Source: Asticcacaulis sp. AC460 (GTDB lineage Bacteria; Pseudomonadota; Alphaproteobacteria; Caulobacterales; Caulobacteraceae). From it: 64,000 nucleotides of DNA. The DNA is taken from positions 62,001-126,000 of the forward strand of contig NZ_AWGD01000035.1 in assembly GCF_000495795.1 (NCBI RefSeq), given 5' to 3'. Below are positions 26,400 to 36,482 of this stretch, piece after piece. The first letter of the stretch is position 1. Each line of letters begins with the position of its first letter. Made by a program: the position numbers and the translations under genes. The notes under the pieces are model-generated. The model ran no database searches. It saw only the letters and a list, made by a program, of their open reading frames with translations, and was not told the DNA's origin.

Positions 26400-26903
26400 T
26401 CAACCCGAGACGATGATCTCTTCCAGTTTTCCGTTGCGCCAGTAGTATAGAACCGCCCCGACCTCAAGTTTCTCAAAGACCAGCGATTGGTTGGGTATTT
26501 GTATTTTTTCGCGGGTTTCGAATTCGTAGGCTGGCCCCGGTGCTTCTGTATGAACGACCATATGGTCGAGCGGTCCGTCAAAAAGGATATGTTCGGTGAA
26601 ACCTGACTTGGCATCCACCAGGACGACCATACGCATCCGGTCCTTGCTGAGGATAACCAAACCGTAGGAGGTGCGGCCTTCGCCTTGCAGATCGACGCGC
26701 GCAAGGCCGGGACAGGCATTGCCACGGTGTTCCTTCCAAAGCGCCGCGTCATCGGCGTACAAGTCGGCATTTGTGATAACGTGCCAGCCCGGCAAGGTGG
26801 ACAGATAAGCTTTGACCTTCGGATCGTCGACAGTGCAGTCAGCCATGGCTGGTGTAACGACAAAGGCGCACAACGCAGCGGCAAGCGCGATCGGTCGAAA
26901 CAT
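26400..26903 (-). CDS. Small exported protein of unknown function
   Basis: A 167-residue protein with a signal peptide (MFRPIALAAALCAFVVTPAMA) and a mature part containing two cysteines (ADCTVDD, NACPGLAR) and a predicted beta-rich body (RTSYGLVILSKDRMRMVVLV). No family recognised. It is a single gene between the RND terminator and the CNNM gene. Confidence 0.65.
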   Translation of the reverse strand: MFRPIALAAALCAFVVTPAMADCTVDDPKVKAYLSTLPGWHVITNADLYADDAALWKEHRGNACPGLARVDLQGEGRTSYGLVILSKDRMRMVVLVDAKSGFTEHILFDGPLDHMVVHTEAPGPAYEFETREKIQIPNQSLVFEKLEVGAVLYYWRNGKLEEIIVSG

Positions 26904-26951
26904 GTTTTCCCTCCTCGATAGCCGGAAAGCAGCGCCGAAATCATCGGCCTG

Positions 26952-28235
26952 TCAAGCTGGCGTCACGGGCACCGGCGTGATCTTCAAAGCCGTGATCTGG
27001 TTGCGCTGGCGACGCATGATCTGGAAGCGCCGGCCATAGAACAGGAAGGTCTGGCCGGGCTCCGGAATCGTCCGCGCCTCATGGATGACCAGGCCGGCCA
27101 CCGTCACCGCCACATCGTCGGGCAGATCCCAGTCCATGGCGCGGTTCAGGTCGCGGATCGGCATGTCGCCGTCGACGTGGATCGAGCCATCCGACTGCTT
27201 GCGGATGGCGGTGAAGACGGCGTCGTGTTCGTCGTCGATCTCGCCGACGATCTCCTCCAGGATGTCCTCCAGCGTCACCAGGCCTTGCAAAGCGCCGTAC
27301 TCGTCGACCACCAGGGCGAAGTGCTGCTTCTGCTTCAGGAAGGCCGCCAACTGGTCTTTGAGGTTGGTGGTGTCGGGGATGAACCACGGCGTGCGCGTAA
27401 TGGCCATGACGTCGACGGCGGCGACATCGCCGCGGGCCCGCGTCACCGCCGCCATCAGGTCGCGAGCGTGCAGGATGCCGATGATGTTTTCCGGATTTTC
27501 GCGATACATCGGGATTCGGGTATGGCTGAAGTTCAGCGCCGCCTCGATGATATCGGCCATGGGCAGGTCGGCGTCGATCATGTCGATCGACTTGCGGTGC
27601 ACCATGATCTGGCTGACATCCAGGTCCTGCAGGTCCAGCACGCCGCGGAACATGTTGCGGTCCTCGGCTTCGACGGCGCCTTCGTCGTGGTGATATTCGA
27701 CGGCGCCGCGAATCTCCTCATGCGCTGCCAGGACGTCGATCTCCATCGACAGCTTGACCCCGAACAGCCGAAGGGTGCCGCGCACGAACCACTGGACCGC
27801 CTGGACGATAGGGCCGAAGATGAACACTGTCCACATGACCAGCCGCGACATACCGCGGGCGACATCGTCCGGCTTCAGGATGGCCAGGGTCTTGGGCAGG
27901 ACCTCGCCGAAGACCAGGATCAGCACGGTCATGACGGCGGTGGAAATCGCCACGCCCCAGTAGCCGGGGAACAGCCCGCCCAGGACGCTGGTCGTCAGGG
28001 CCGAGGCGCCGATGTTCAGAACGTTGTTGGCCAGAAGGATGGCGCCGATCATCTTCTCCTGGTCGCCCAGCAGGATATTGACCCGTTTGGCGGCCTTGTC
28101 GCCGTCGCGCTCCAGTTGGTGCATCCGCCCGCGTGAGGCCGCCGTCAGCGAGGTCTCACCCGCAGAGAACAGCGCCGAGACGAACAGGAGAGCGATCAGA
28201 GAGGGCGCCAGAAACAGGATCGTGGCGATAAGCAT
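26952..28235 (-). CDS. CNNM/CorC (hemolysin family) membrane protein with CBS domains
   Basis: The 427-residue protein has an N-terminal DUF21/CNNM membrane domain (ALFSAGETSLTAASRGRMHQ, about five spans), a CBS pair (VSQIMVHRKSIDMIDADLPM, NIIGILHARDLMAAV) and a C-terminal CorC/HlyC domain (ALVVDEYGALQGLVTLEDIL). Family members are linked to magnesium or cobalt efflux. The frame is open far upstream, but the ATG at 28235 lies one base from the aroB stop and gives the proper membrane start, so translation is probably coupled to aroB. Confidence 0.9.
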   Translation of the reverse strand: MLIATILFLAPSLIALLFVSALFSAGETSLTAASRGRMHQLERDGDKAAKRVNILLGDQEKMIGAILLANNVLNIGASALTTSVLGGLFPGYWGVAISTAVMTVLILVFGEVLPKTLAILKPDDVARGMSRLVMWTVFIFGPIVQAVQWFVRGTLRLFGVKLSMEIDVLAAHEEIRGAVEYHHDEGAVEAEDRNMFRGVLDLQDLDVSQIMVHRKSIDMIDADLPMADIIEAALNFSHTRIPMYRENPENIIGILHARDLMAAVTRARGDVAAVDVMAITRTPWFIPDTTNLKDQLAAFLKQKQHFALVVDEYGALQGLVTLEDILEEIVGEIDDEHDAVFTAIRKQSDGSIHVDGDMPIRDLNRAMDWDLPDDVAVTVAGLVIHEARTIPEPGQTFLFYGRRFQIMRRQRNQITALKITPVPVTPA

Positions 28236-28236
28236 G

Positions 28237-29364
28237 TCAGGCGTCCTGCAACTGAGCGCCGTCGCGCACCAGGAAATCGTGAATCGACTGACGGTCGACC
28301 TTCTTGGCGACGAACGCCTTGCCGATGCTCTCGACCAGAACGAAGGTGAGGGTTCCGCCCTCGGCCTTCTTATCGTGGCCCATATGAACCAGAAGTTTTT
28401 CGGGATCGAAGGGAGAGTTGCGAATATCCGACATGGCGGTCGGCAGGCCGGCATGGCGGACGGCGGCGATGGCGCGGTCGGCCTCGGCCGCCGCACATCC
28501 GCCGGTCGACGACGAATAGCGGAAGGCCTGGGCCATGCCGATGGCGACGGCTTCACCGTGCAGCAGCAGGTCGCCGAAACCGACCTCGGCCTCCAGGGCG
28601 TGGCCGAAGGTGTGACCCAGATTGAGCAGGGCGCGCGCTCCGCCTTCGCGTTCATCCTGGGCGACGATCTCGGCCTTCATCTCTACCGAGCGCGCCACGG
28701 CGTGGCGGATGGCCTCGGGCTCCAGCGCCAGCACGGCGGCATCGTTGGTTTCCAGCCAGTCGAAGAACGTCCGGTCGCCCAGCAGGCCGTACTTGATGAT
28801 TTCGGCATAGCCGCAGCGGATCTGGCGGGCGGGCAGGGTGGTCAGCACATCCAGGTCGCACAGCACCAGGCGCGGTTGATGGAAGGCGCCGATCAGGTTT
28901 TTGCCTTGGGGGTGGTCGATGGCGGTTTTTCCGCCGACCGAGCTGTCGACCTGGGCCAGGACGGTGGTCGGGATCTGGATGAAGTCGATGCCGCGCATAT
29001 AGATGGCGCAGGCAAAGCCGGTCAGGTCGCCGATAACCCCGCCGCCGAAGGCCAGGACGATATCCTTGCGATCCAGGCCGGCCGCCACGAAGGCGTCGGT
29101 GACCTGGGTCAGGCCCTCCCACGACTTGGTCTGCTCGCCGGCCTCGACCACCAGGGTCTCGACGGCGTAACCGGCGGCCGTGAACTGCGCTTCCAGCGGC
29201 CCCAGATGCAGCGGCGCGACGTTGGCGTCGGTCACGATGAAGACGCGGCGATTTTTCAGGAACGGCGCGATATGGCCGACGGCGTCCTGCAACAGGCCCT
29301 GACCGACCACCACCTCATAGGCCTTGAAGCCTTCACCGGCGACCGGGATACGGGTGGTGGTCAT
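28237..29364 (-). CDS. aroB: 3-Dehydroquinate synthase
   Basis: The 375-residue protein catalyses the second step of the shikimate pathway (DAHP to 3-dehydroquinate, NAD and metal dependent). Family motifs visible: [52 protein letters not shown] and [15 protein letters not shown] with a metal-ligand His. It overlaps aroK by four bases (ATGA), in the usual aroKB order. Confidence 0.96.
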   Translation of the reverse strand: MTTTRIPVAGEGFKAYEVVVGQGLLQDAVGHIAPFLKNRRVFIVTDANVAPLHLGPLEAQFTAAGYAVETLVVEAGEQTKSWEGLTQVTDAFVAAGLDRKDIVLAFGGGVIGDLTGFACAIYMRGIDFIQIPTTVLAQVDSSVGGKTAIDHPQGKNLIGAFHQPRLVLCDLDVLTTLPARQIRCGYAEIIKYGLLGDRTFFDWLETNDAAVLALEPEAIRHAVARSVEMKAEIVAQDEREGGARALLNLGHTFGHALEAEVGFGDLLLHGEAVAIGMAQAFRYSSSTGGCAAAEADRAIAAVRHAGLPTAMSDIRNSPFDPEKLLVHMGHDKKAEGGTLTFVLVESIGKAFVAKKVDRQSIHDFLVRDGAQLQDA

Positions 29365-29942
29365 GCCAGGCTCTCCACATGGGCTTTTAAGGCGTTCAGG
29401 ACCATGTCCATCGACTTGGAATGCGACTGGTCGCCGGTGTCGACGACGACATCGGCGATTTGATAAAGCGGATAGCGATTTTTGGCGTGTTCACGCAGGA
29501 CATCCATCGGCGACCGGTCCTTGAGCAGCGGCCGGTGCGGCTTGTTGGCGACGCGGCGCGCCAATACCTTCAGGTCGGTCTTCAGCCACACCGTGATGGC
29601 CTTGGCCTTCAGGTTGTCGCGTGTCTTCGCCGACGTCAGGGCGCCACCGCCGGTGGCCAGGATGTGAGCCGGCGAATCGAGCAGGCGCGAAATCACCCGT
29701 TCCTCACCCTCGCGGAAGCCTTTTTCGCCATAATGGGCGAAGATATCGGCTATGCTCTGGCCGGCCGCCTTTTCGATCTCCTCGTCGGCATCGACGAAGG
29801 GCAAGGCGAAGTGCTCGGCCAGACGCTTGCCGATGGTGGTCTTGCCGACCCCCATCAGGCCAACCAGGGCGACGGTTTTGGGCAGGATGAAGCTGGGGCG
29901 TTCCGGCTCGGGAGCCGGCGCCGCGGAAGGTGTCGCGGTCAT
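29361..29942 (-). CDS. aroK: Shikimate kinase
   Basis: The 193-residue protein phosphorylates shikimate. It has a Walker A motif ([16 protein letters not shown]), [18 protein letters not shown], the substrate-binding ATGGGALTS and a lid with RPLLKDR. First gene of the aroK-aroB-CNNM operon, divergent from xerD with a short shared promoter region. Confidence 0.95.
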   Translation of the reverse strand: MTATPSAAPAPEPERPSFILPKTVALVGLMGVGKTTIGKRLAEHFALPFVDADEEIEKAAGQSIADIFAHYGEKGFREGEERVISRLLDSPAHILATGGGALTSAKTRDNLKAKAITVWLKTDLKVLARRVANKPHRPLLKDRSPMDVLREHAKNRYPLYQIADVVVDTGDQSHSKSMDMVLNALKAHVESLA

Positions 29943-30043
29943 GTTCAGTGCCGCGAGAAAGGGAAAAGAGTCATAATGCGGAACTTTTACACGATGTTAG
30001 GGGGGCTTTGCCAGAGTCTCCCGGAAAAAACCCGAAAGGCGTC

Positions 30044-30955
30044 ATGTCCCGTTTCGATCCGGTACGACAATTCCTCCAGATGATGGCTGTCGAGCGCAAT
30101 GCCGCCCGACCGACTCTGGACGCCTATGGCCGCGATCTCGACGACCTGATGGCGACGCGCAAGGTCACCGCCCAGGGCCTGCTGGGCCTGTCCGACGGCG
30201 ACATATCCAGTTATTTCGAAGTGTTGGCCGGGCGCGGTTTGGCCTCCTCGTCGCTGCAACGTAAACGCTCGGCGGTACGACAATTCTACCGCTTCTGCGT
30301 CTCCGAAAACCTGATGGACCATGACCCGTCCCGCAAGGTCGCCGCCGCCAAGAAGGGGTTGAAATTACCCAGGATTTTGAGCCGCGAAGAGGTGGATTCG
30401 CTCATTGCCGCGGCCGACGCCATAGCCCCCAACCAGGCCGTCCGCCTCGAATGCCTGATCGAGATGGCCTATGCCTCGGGCATGCGCATCTCCGAACTGG
30501 TTGGCCTGAAGCTGGATGCGGTCGCCCGCGACCCGGCCTTCCTGATCGTCAAAGGCAAGGGCGGGGTGGAGCGACTGGTCCCGCTGAACCCGTCGGCGCG
30601 TCCCGCCATCAAGGAATATCTCGAAATCCGCCATACCTTCTTGCCGGCCGGCGACAAGGCAAACCCTTATCTTTTCTCGTCTCGCGCCAAGGAAGGCCAC
30701 CTGACCCGCCGCCGGGTCGGGCAGTTGCTGGACCAGGCGGCGATCGACGCCGGCATCGATCCGGCGCGGGTTTCTCCGCACGTCCTGCGCCACGCTTTTG
30801 CCACCCACCTGCTGGAAGGCGGCGCCGACCTGCGGGTGGTGCAGACCCTGCTGGGCCATGCCGACATTTCGACCACCCAGATCTACACCCATGTCGCCGG
30901 CGAACGCCTGCGCGAAGTGGTCGAAACCCACCACCCGCTGGCCAAGGCGCGATAA
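30044..30955 (+). CDS. xerD: Site-specific tyrosine recombinase XerD
   Basis: The 303-residue protein has an N-terminal SAM-like core-binding domain and a catalytic domain with the tyrosine-recombinase residues: Arg in ASGMRISELVGL, Lys in VKGKGGVERLVP, HVLRHAFATHLL, LGHADIST and the nucleophile Tyr in TTQIYTHV. XerD with XerC resolves chromosome dimers at dif. Chromosomal context next to aroK fits the housekeeping enzyme and not a phage integrase. ATG 30044 matches the usual XerD length; the frame is open upstream. Confidence 0.93.
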   Translation: MSRFDPVRQFLQMMAVERNAARPTLDAYGRDLDDLMATRKVTAQGLLGLSDGDISSYFEVLAGRGLASSSLQRKRSAVRQFYRFCVSENLMDHDPSRKVAAAKKGLKLPRILSREEVDSLIAAADAIAPNQAVRLECLIEMAYASGMRISELVGLKLDAVARDPAFLIVKGKGGVERLVPLNPSARPAIKEYLEIRHTFLPAGDKANPYLFSSRAKEGHLTRRRVGQLLDQAAIDAGIDPARVSPHVLRHAFATHLLEGGADLRVVQTLLGHADISTTQIYTHVAGERLREVVETHHPLAKAR

Positions 30956-31074
30956 GCCGTTCTAAAAAATCCCCTTTGACGCGGGGACGGTTGCTGATAA
31001 AGGCGACCTTTCCTAAAAGTGCATTGTAATTTTACGCCCTGCGCGAACAACTGGGCCCTTCACAGAGCGACCTG

Positions 31075-32031
31075 ATGCGACATTACCTCGATTTCGAACG
31101 TCCGATCGCCGACCTCGAAGCCAAGATCGAGGAGCTGTCCGCCCTGTCGCAATCCGGCGGCGCCAATCTCGAATACGAGCTCCAGGCCCTGCGCGACCGT
31201 ACCGAGGTCCTGCGCAAGGAAACCTATGCCCGCCTGGAACCGTGGCAGAAGACCATGGTCGCCCGCCACCCGGAGCGCCCCCACCTGGTCGACTATATCG
31301 GCGGCCTGATCACCGAATTCGTCGAGCTGCGCGGTGACCGCAAGTTCGGCGACGACCAGGCTATCGTCGGCGGCCTCGGCCGATTCCGCGGCCAGCCCGT
31401 CGTGGTCATGGGCCACGAAAAGGGCTCCGACACAGCCAGCCGCCTCAAGCACAATTTCGGCATGGCCCGCCCGGAAGGCTACCGCAAGGCGGTCCGCCTG
31501 ATGGACATGGCTGAACAGTATGGCCTGCCGGTCCTGACCTTTGTCGACACCGCCGGCGCCTGGCCCGGCATTGGCGCCGAAGAACGCGGCCAGGCCGAGG
31601 CCATTGCCCGCTCGACCGAGCGCGGCTTGACCCTGAAAACGCCCATGATTGCCACTGTGACCGGCGAAGGCGGTTCCGGCGGCGCCATTGCCCTGGCCGC
31701 GGCCAACCGCGTCCTGATCCTGGAACATTCGATCTACAGCGTGATTTCGCCCGAAGGCGCCGCTTCGATCCTGTGGAAGGACGGCGCCCGCGCCAAGGAT
31801 GCCGCCGATCGCATGAAGATCACCGCGCCCGACCTCTTAAAACTGGGGATTGTCGACCGCATCGTCGGTGAACCCGCCGGCGGTGCCCATTCCGACCGGG
31901 AAGCCATGATCGAGACGCTCGGCGACGTCCTGGAAGAGGAACTGAAGGCGCTCAGCTTCCTGTCGCCGGAGCAACTGGTCGAACAGCGTGCCAAGCGCTT
32001 CTATGATATCGGGCGCGTCGGACTGAGCTGA
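31075..32031 (+). CDS. accA: Acetyl-CoA carboxylase carboxyltransferase subunit alpha
   Basis: The 318-residue protein is the alpha half of the carboxyltransferase that makes malonyl-CoA for fatty acid synthesis. Recognised by HYLDFERPIADLEAKIEEL at the start, RPHLVDYIGGLITEFVELRG, FVDTAGAWPGIGAEERGQAE and TGEGGSGGAIALAAAN, and by a length normal for the family. A single gene after xerD. Confidence 0.95.
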   Translation: MRHYLDFERPIADLEAKIEELSALSQSGGANLEYELQALRDRTEVLRKETYARLEPWQKTMVARHPERPHLVDYIGGLITEFVELRGDRKFGDDQAIVGGLGRFRGQPVVVMGHEKGSDTASRLKHNFGMARPEGYRKAVRLMDMAEQYGLPVLTFVDTAGAWPGIGAEERGQAEAIARSTERGLTLKTPMIATVTGEGGSGGAIALAAANRVLILEHSIYSVISPEGAASILWKDGARAKDAADRMKITAPDLLKLGIVDRIVGEPAGGAHSDREAMIETLGDVLEEELKALSFLSPEQLVEQRAKRFYDIGRVGLS

Positions 32032-32050
32032 CTGTAAAGCGGGGGGAATA

Positions 32051-32659
32051 ATGCAGCGCTATGTTTTTAAGCCAATGAAGAGCCTGAGCGCCTGGACGTT
32101 TGGTCTCATCACCGCCTTTATGGTGTCCTTGACGGCCTATACCGGCGCAATGGCCCTGGCTATGGTCGGCATGTCCAGTGACGTATTTTTCCTTGGGCTG
32201 GGTCTGGCGGCCCTGGCGTTCATGCTGTTTTACTTTGCCGCAGGCATTGTGACGCTGATCTGGCTCTACGGCGCGGCCAGAAATGCGCGCAGCATGAAAC
32301 CCAATCTCGATCTCACGCCGGGCTGGGCGGTCGGCTGGTATTTCATTCCCATAGCTAACCTGTTCAAGCCCTTTACGACCCTTTGCCTGATCTGGGACGC
32401 CAGCCGTGCGCCCGGTACCAAGCCGGCCAGTGCCATGCCTATCGCGGCCTGGTGGTGGTTAAACATTATCGGCAACATCACCATGTCGATTGGATCCAGA
32501 ATTTCTGACGCTGAAACGTTTGGCATGACACCCGGCGATATCCTGCAAGTCGTCGGGGCTATTTCCACCATCGTCTCGACCTGGATATTCCTCAACCTTA
32601 TTCGCGAACTTCACCATAACCAATTGAACAGCGACACAAAAGTCGCCGACCAGTTCTGA
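32051..32659 (+). CDS. DUF4328 membrane protein
   Basis: The 202-residue protein has about four or five membrane spans. The segment LDLTPGWAVGWYFIPIANLF followed by KPFTTLCLIW is characteristic of DUF4328, a family of unknown function. A GGGGGG-type ribosome site lies before the ATG, 20 bases after accA, so the two may be cotranscribed. Confidence 0.75.
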   Translation: MQRYVFKPMKSLSAWTFGLITAFMVSLTAYTGAMALAMVGMSSDVFFLGLGLAALAFMLFYFAAGIVTLIWLYGAARNARSMKPNLDLTPGWAVGWYFIPIANLFKPFTTLCLIWDASRAPGTKPASAMPIAAWWWLNIIGNITMSIGSRISDAETFGMTPGDILQVVGAISTIVSTWIFLNLIRELHHNQLNSDTKVADQF

Positions 32660-32757
32660 CCTTATACTCTCCTTACAATTTCTGGTGGCTAACCTCTTTG
32701 TAACCGAATGGGCGCATTCCTAGGCTTGCGACGATTCACTGTTCGCGGAGCCTCCCC

Positions 32758-33420
32758 ATGCGCACTCTTCTTCTCACCTCGGCGGCCCTGGCCGCATCGG
32801 CCGTCCTGCTGCCGGCCACAGCCCACGCCATCGAAGATCCCTATATCGCCGCCCGCGCCAGCACGCTCGGCCTCGGCGTCGAAGGCGGGGTCAAGGTGGC
32901 GCCCTTCTTCCGCGTCCGCGGCATTGTTCAGGGCCTCAATGTCGATTACGACGATGAGATCGATGACATTCAGTACAACGGCAAGTTCAAGCTGGGCTCG
33001 GCCGGCGTCACGGCTGACTTCTTCCCGTTCAACGAAGGTCCGGTGTTTGTCTCCGCCGGGATTTTCTCCAACGGCAACAAGATCGACGCCAGCGCCCGTC
33101 CGACGGGCAATACCGAGATCGGCGGGGTTACCTATACGCCGGACCAGATCGGCACCCTGACGGCCAAGGCGCGCTACAAGTCCACCGCACCCTATCTCGG
33201 TGTCGGCGCTGAATGGAGCCTGTATCCTGCGGTCATCAGCCTCGAAGCCGGTGCCTTCCTGCAGGGCGAGCCGAAGGTCACCCTGACTTCGGACGGCAGC
33301 TTCTCCAGCAACCCGGCCTATCAGCAATCGCTTGAGAATGAGCGCCGCTCGATCGAGGAAGACCTGGACAAGACCAAGACCTGGCCCGTTGTTTCCCTGG
33401 CCGTCGGGATCCGCTTCTAG
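32758..33420 (+). CDS. Outer-membrane beta-barrel protein
   Basis: A 220-residue protein with a signal peptide ending ATAHA and alternating beta-strand pattern (LGLGVEGGVKVAPFFRVRGI, AGVTADFFPFNEGPVFVSAG), finishing with the sequence VSLAVGIRF; a C-terminal Phe is typical of BAM-assembled barrels. No specific family assigned. Its stop codon forms the first bases of the palindromic repeat at 33418. Confidence 0.75.
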   Translation: MRTLLLTSAALAASAVLLPATAHAIEDPYIAARASTLGLGVEGGVKVAPFFRVRGIVQGLNVDYDDEIDDIQYNGKFKLGSAGVTADFFPFNEGPVFVSAGIFSNGNKIDASARPTGNTEIGGVTYTPDQIGTLTAKARYKSTAPYLGVGAEWSLYPAVISLEAGAFLQGEPKVTLTSDGSFSSNPAYQQSLENERRSIEEDLDKTKTWPVVSLAVGIRF

Positions 33421-33521
33421 AGCGCATCCCAAAAAGTGTGACGCACTTTTTGGATTAAGATGCGCGTAAAAACAAAAACTTAGAGCGCGGATCCGATTCT
33501 TCCGGATCGAAACGCGCTCTA
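33418..33521. repeat. RIME-like two-hairpin intergenic repeat
   Basis: Two nested hairpins lie side by side. The first has outer arms GCGCATC/GATGCGC (33422-33428, 33459-33465) and inner arms CCAAAAAGTG/CACTTTTTGG (33429-33438, 33444-33453). The second has outer arms TAGAGCGCG/CGCGCTCTA (33481-33489, 33513-33521) and inner arms GATCCG/CGGATC. They are joined by AAAAACAAAAACT. The layout resembles the RIME mosaic elements known from rhizobia and relatives. The element exactly fills the space between two converging genes, its ends supplying both stop codons. Confidence 0.8.
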
Positions 33522-34007
33522 GGGTTTGGCCGGAAAGGTGACGCTCTTCGGGGCGTCGCCGCCATGAAAGTGCAGGGTGCGGGTAATTCCGTCCAGCCGC
33601 ACATTGACCACGCCTTCCGGGGCGTGGTCGGAGGCCGGGAACAGGCGGTAGTCGATGACCACCGTCACGGGCCGTGATGGCAACCGCCCCAGATAGACGA
33701 AGGTCAGGTCGTCGCCGCCAAAATCCGTAACTGCCAGGCTTAGCGCCTGGCCATTAACGGTAAAGGCTTCGCCCAGATGCGCTTCCAGCGCCGCGAGGGC
33801 TTCCGGATCGTCGACACTCGGGGCGGCTTCGGGCGCCAGTTCCACCAGCTCCGGTTCGGTATCGTGCGCCGACAGAGTGTGGGTGACAGTAACCTCGCCG
33901 TCCTTGCCGATTTCCACGACCGACAGGGTGTGGTGGCCGCGGTGGGCCTGGGCCGAGCCTGCCGCAATCAGCCCGGCCGAGAAAAGAAGCAGCAACCAGG
34001 ATCTCAC
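33519..34007 (-). CDS. Small exported protein, DUF6702-like
   Basis: A 162-residue protein with a signal peptide (LLLLFSAGLIAAGSAQA) and a mature part starting HRGHHTLSVVEI, beta-rich, in the style of DUF6702 proteins that accompany M1 peptidases. It overlaps the upstream M1 gene by four bases (ATGA), so it is coupled to it. Function unknown; the family call is by pattern. The stop codon is provided by the adjacent repeat. Confidence 0.6.
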   Translation of the reverse strand: MRSWLLLLFSAGLIAAGSAQAHRGHHTLSVVEIGKDGEVTVTHTLSAHDTEPELVELAPEAAPSVDDPEALAALEAHLGEAFTVNGQALSLAVTDFGGDDLTFVYLGRLPSRPVTVVIDYRLFPASDHAPEGVVNVRLDGITRTLHFHGGDAPKSVTFPAKP

Positions 34008-36391
34008 TTCTTTTCCTCCGCCTTCTTGGCCTGGGGCTGAGTCTTCACGCCGTCAGGTGTCACCACCATTTCCATGTCCTTCATCCGGTTGGCGCCTTCT
34101 TCATCATCGGTGATGTTCAGGGTGACGGGATCGATGCGGCGCGGGAAGGCGTTGTTGGCAATATCGGTGTCCGCCGTTTCCCACAGGGGATCGATTTCCG
34201 CCTGCTTCAACGTCTTGGGCGTGACATATTGCCAGATGGCCTCTGCCGGGTTCATGCGCCAGATTTCCGCCGGGATACGCACGGTGTCGGAGGTGCCGTC
34301 AGTGAAGTCCAGCTTCAGGATGACCGGCATGACCAGACCGCCCTTGTTGCGGAAAGTGAAATTATAGAAGCTGTCCTTGACCGCCAGGGCTTCCTTCAGC
34401 TCCGGATCGGCATCCTTCATGGCGTCGGCATACTTCTTTTTGGCCTTGACCGTCGGGGTGAAGTCGTCGGTCGTATCGTAGAAGTCGCGCGTTGCCGGAT
34501 CGGTCTCAACCACGGTCGGATCGGTGTTGCGTACCGAGGTCAGCGACTCCGGCTTTTCATCGTCCTGAAGCTTTTCCCACGGCTTTTCGACCTCGGGGTC
34601 GCGGGTATTAATGCGCGCCTTCTTGATGTCGGCCAGTTCCAGGTCGACGTGGTCGGTGGAATAGAACCAGCCGCGCCAGAACCAGTCCAGGTCCGTGCCC
34701 GAGGCTTCTTCCATGGTGCGGAAGAAGTCGTAGGGCGTCGGGCGCTTGAAGGCCCAGCGGCGGGAATATTCCTTGAAGGCGAAGTCGAAGGTTTCACGGC
34801 CCAGTATGGTTTCGCGCAGGATCACCAGTGCCGTCGCCGGTTTGCCATAGGCATTATTGCCGAACTGCATGATCGATTCCGAGTTGGTCATGATCGGAAC
34901 CTGGTTTTCGCTCAGCATATATTCGCGGATTTCGCGCGGTTCACCACGGCCGCGCGGAAACTTCTCGTCCCATTGCCGCTGAGCTTCGAACTGGATAAAG
35001 GAGTTGATGCCTTCGTCCATCCAGGTCCACTGCTTTTCGTCGGAATTCACGGTCATCGGGAACCAGATGTGGCCAACCTCATGGATGACCACGCCGATCA
35101 GGCCGTACTTGGCGCGTTCCGTATAGGTCAGTTCTCCGGTCTTCTTGTCCTTGATCGGGCGCGGACCGTTGAAGGTGATCATCGGGTATTCCATACCGCC
35201 GACCGGCCCGTTGACCGATTGCGCGGTCGGGTAGGGATACGGAAAGGCGAACTGGCCGTAGACCTTCAGCGTATGGGCGATCGACTTGGTCGAATAGGCA
35301 TCCCACAGGGGGCGGGCCTCCTTGGGATAAAAGGACATGGCCATGACGACCGGCTGGGCCGGGTCGGCATTCTTCACGCCCTGGGCGTCCCAGATGAATT
35401 TGCGCGACGAGGCAAAGGCAAAGTCGCGGACATTGGTCGCCGAAAAATGCCAGGTCTTGGTGCCAGCCGGCTTGCCGCCCTCCGCGGCCGCAGCCTCCTG
35501 CGGCGTGACGATATAGACCGGCTGCGCCGCCGTCTTCGCCTGGGTAAAACGATCCTGCTGCGTCGCCGTCAGCACGGCCTGCGGGTTCTGCAAGGCGCCA
35601 GTCGCCGAGACGACGTGGTCGGCCGGTACGGTCAGTTCGACATCATAGTCGCCGAATTCGAGGGTGAATTCGCCGGCGCCGAGGAAGGCCTTGTTGTGCC
35701 AGCCTTCGTAATCGGAGTAGACTGCCAGGCGCGGAAACCATTGCGCTCCCAGGAAGATGCAGTTGCCATCCTCGCCGGGCTTGGTGAAACATTCATAGCC
35801 GGAACGGCCGCCGACCACCTTCGTCTCCGGGATCGGAAGGCTCCAGCTGATCGAGAAATCCAGCGCCTCGCCACTCTTCAGAGGTTGGGGAAGGTCGACG
35901 CGCAACAGGCTGTCGACCACGGTGAAGGGCAGGGGGGCGCCATTGGCGTCGGTGACGCGCAGGTCGTTGAAGCCGCCTTCCCAGGTCTGCATGCGCTTGG
36001 CGCGGCGTATGCCGCCGACCGACAGGTCCTTGCCCGCCGTCGTACGGGTCAGCTCGGCGGCCGAGTTGCGCTTGTAATTGTTGTGGTCCAGCGCCAGCCA
36101 CAGATAGCGCAGGCTGTCGGGCGAGTTGTTGGCATAGGTGATGGTCTCGCTACCGGTCAGGGAACGGCCGGCCTCATCCAGGCTGGCGCGAATCCGGTAG
36201 TCGACCTTTTGCTGCCAGTAGCGATAGCCGGGTTCGCCGGCGGCGTTGCGGTAATCGGTCGGGGTCGGCCAGGCTTCACCTTCCAACTGACGAAACTTGT
36301 CCTCGAACTTGCCCTTGCTCTGATCGACAGGGTCGGCACAGGCCACGGCCGGTACTACCAGCAGCGCTATTCCCAATACAAAACGCTTCAC
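34004..36391 (-). CDS. M1 family zinc metallopeptidase, exported
   Basis: The 795-residue protein has a signal peptide (VLGIALLVVPAVACA) and an M1 aminopeptidase-like core: GGMEYPMITF for the exopeptidase motif, VIHEVGHIWFPMTVNSDEKQ near residue 434 and the downstream WMDEGINSF supplying the third zinc ligand Glu. Large length and signal peptide fit the periplasmic M1 group found in Caulobacterales and Bacteroidetes. Substrate not known. It starts an operon with the DUF6702-like gene. Confidence 0.88.
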   Translation of the reverse strand: MKRFVLGIALLVVPAVACADPVDQSKGKFEDKFRQLEGEAWPTPTDYRNAAGEPGYRYWQQKVDYRIRASLDEAGRSLTGSETITYANNSPDSLRYLWLALDHNNYKRNSAAELTRTTAGKDLSVGGIRRAKRMQTWEGGFNDLRVTDANGAPLPFTVVDSLLRVDLPQPLKSGEALDFSISWSLPIPETKVVGGRSGYECFTKPGEDGNCIFLGAQWFPRLAVYSDYEGWHNKAFLGAGEFTLEFGDYDVELTVPADHVVSATGALQNPQAVLTATQQDRFTQAKTAAQPVYIVTPQEAAAAEGGKPAGTKTWHFSATNVRDFAFASSRKFIWDAQGVKNADPAQPVVMAMSFYPKEARPLWDAYSTKSIAHTLKVYGQFAFPYPYPTAQSVNGPVGGMEYPMITFNGPRPIKDKKTGELTYTERAKYGLIGVVIHEVGHIWFPMTVNSDEKQWTWMDEGINSFIQFEAQRQWDEKFPRGRGEPREIREYMLSENQVPIMTNSESIMQFGNNAYGKPATALVILRETILGRETFDFAFKEYSRRWAFKRPTPYDFFRTMEEASGTDLDWFWRGWFYSTDHVDLELADIKKARINTRDPEVEKPWEKLQDDEKPESLTSVRNTDPTVVETDPATRDFYDTTDDFTPTVKAKKKYADAMKDADPELKEALAVKDSFYNFTFRNKGGLVMPVILKLDFTDGTSDTVRIPAEIWRMNPAEAIWQYVTPKTLKQAEIDPLWETADTDIANNAFPRRIDPVTLNITDDEEGANRMKDMEMVVTPDGVKTQPQAKKAEEKK

Positions 36392-36482
36392 GGTCGCTCC
36401 TTAGGCTTCGTGTAACTGGTATGTATTGAAACCAACCGGCGCCCCGGACGCAAGCGAAAACGTCACAATTCAGCCTGATTTA

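Noticed and set aside
30044-30955. XerD gene as a sign of a prophage or integron
   Set aside because: Neighbours are housekeeping genes, length and motifs fit the chromosomal XerD, and no phage genes or attachment sites are present.
34229-36415. 728-codon plus-strand open frame antisense to the M1 peptidase
   Set aside because: The minus-strand frame has a signal peptide and complete zinc motifs; the plus frame has no recognisable domain and is a GC-rich shadow.
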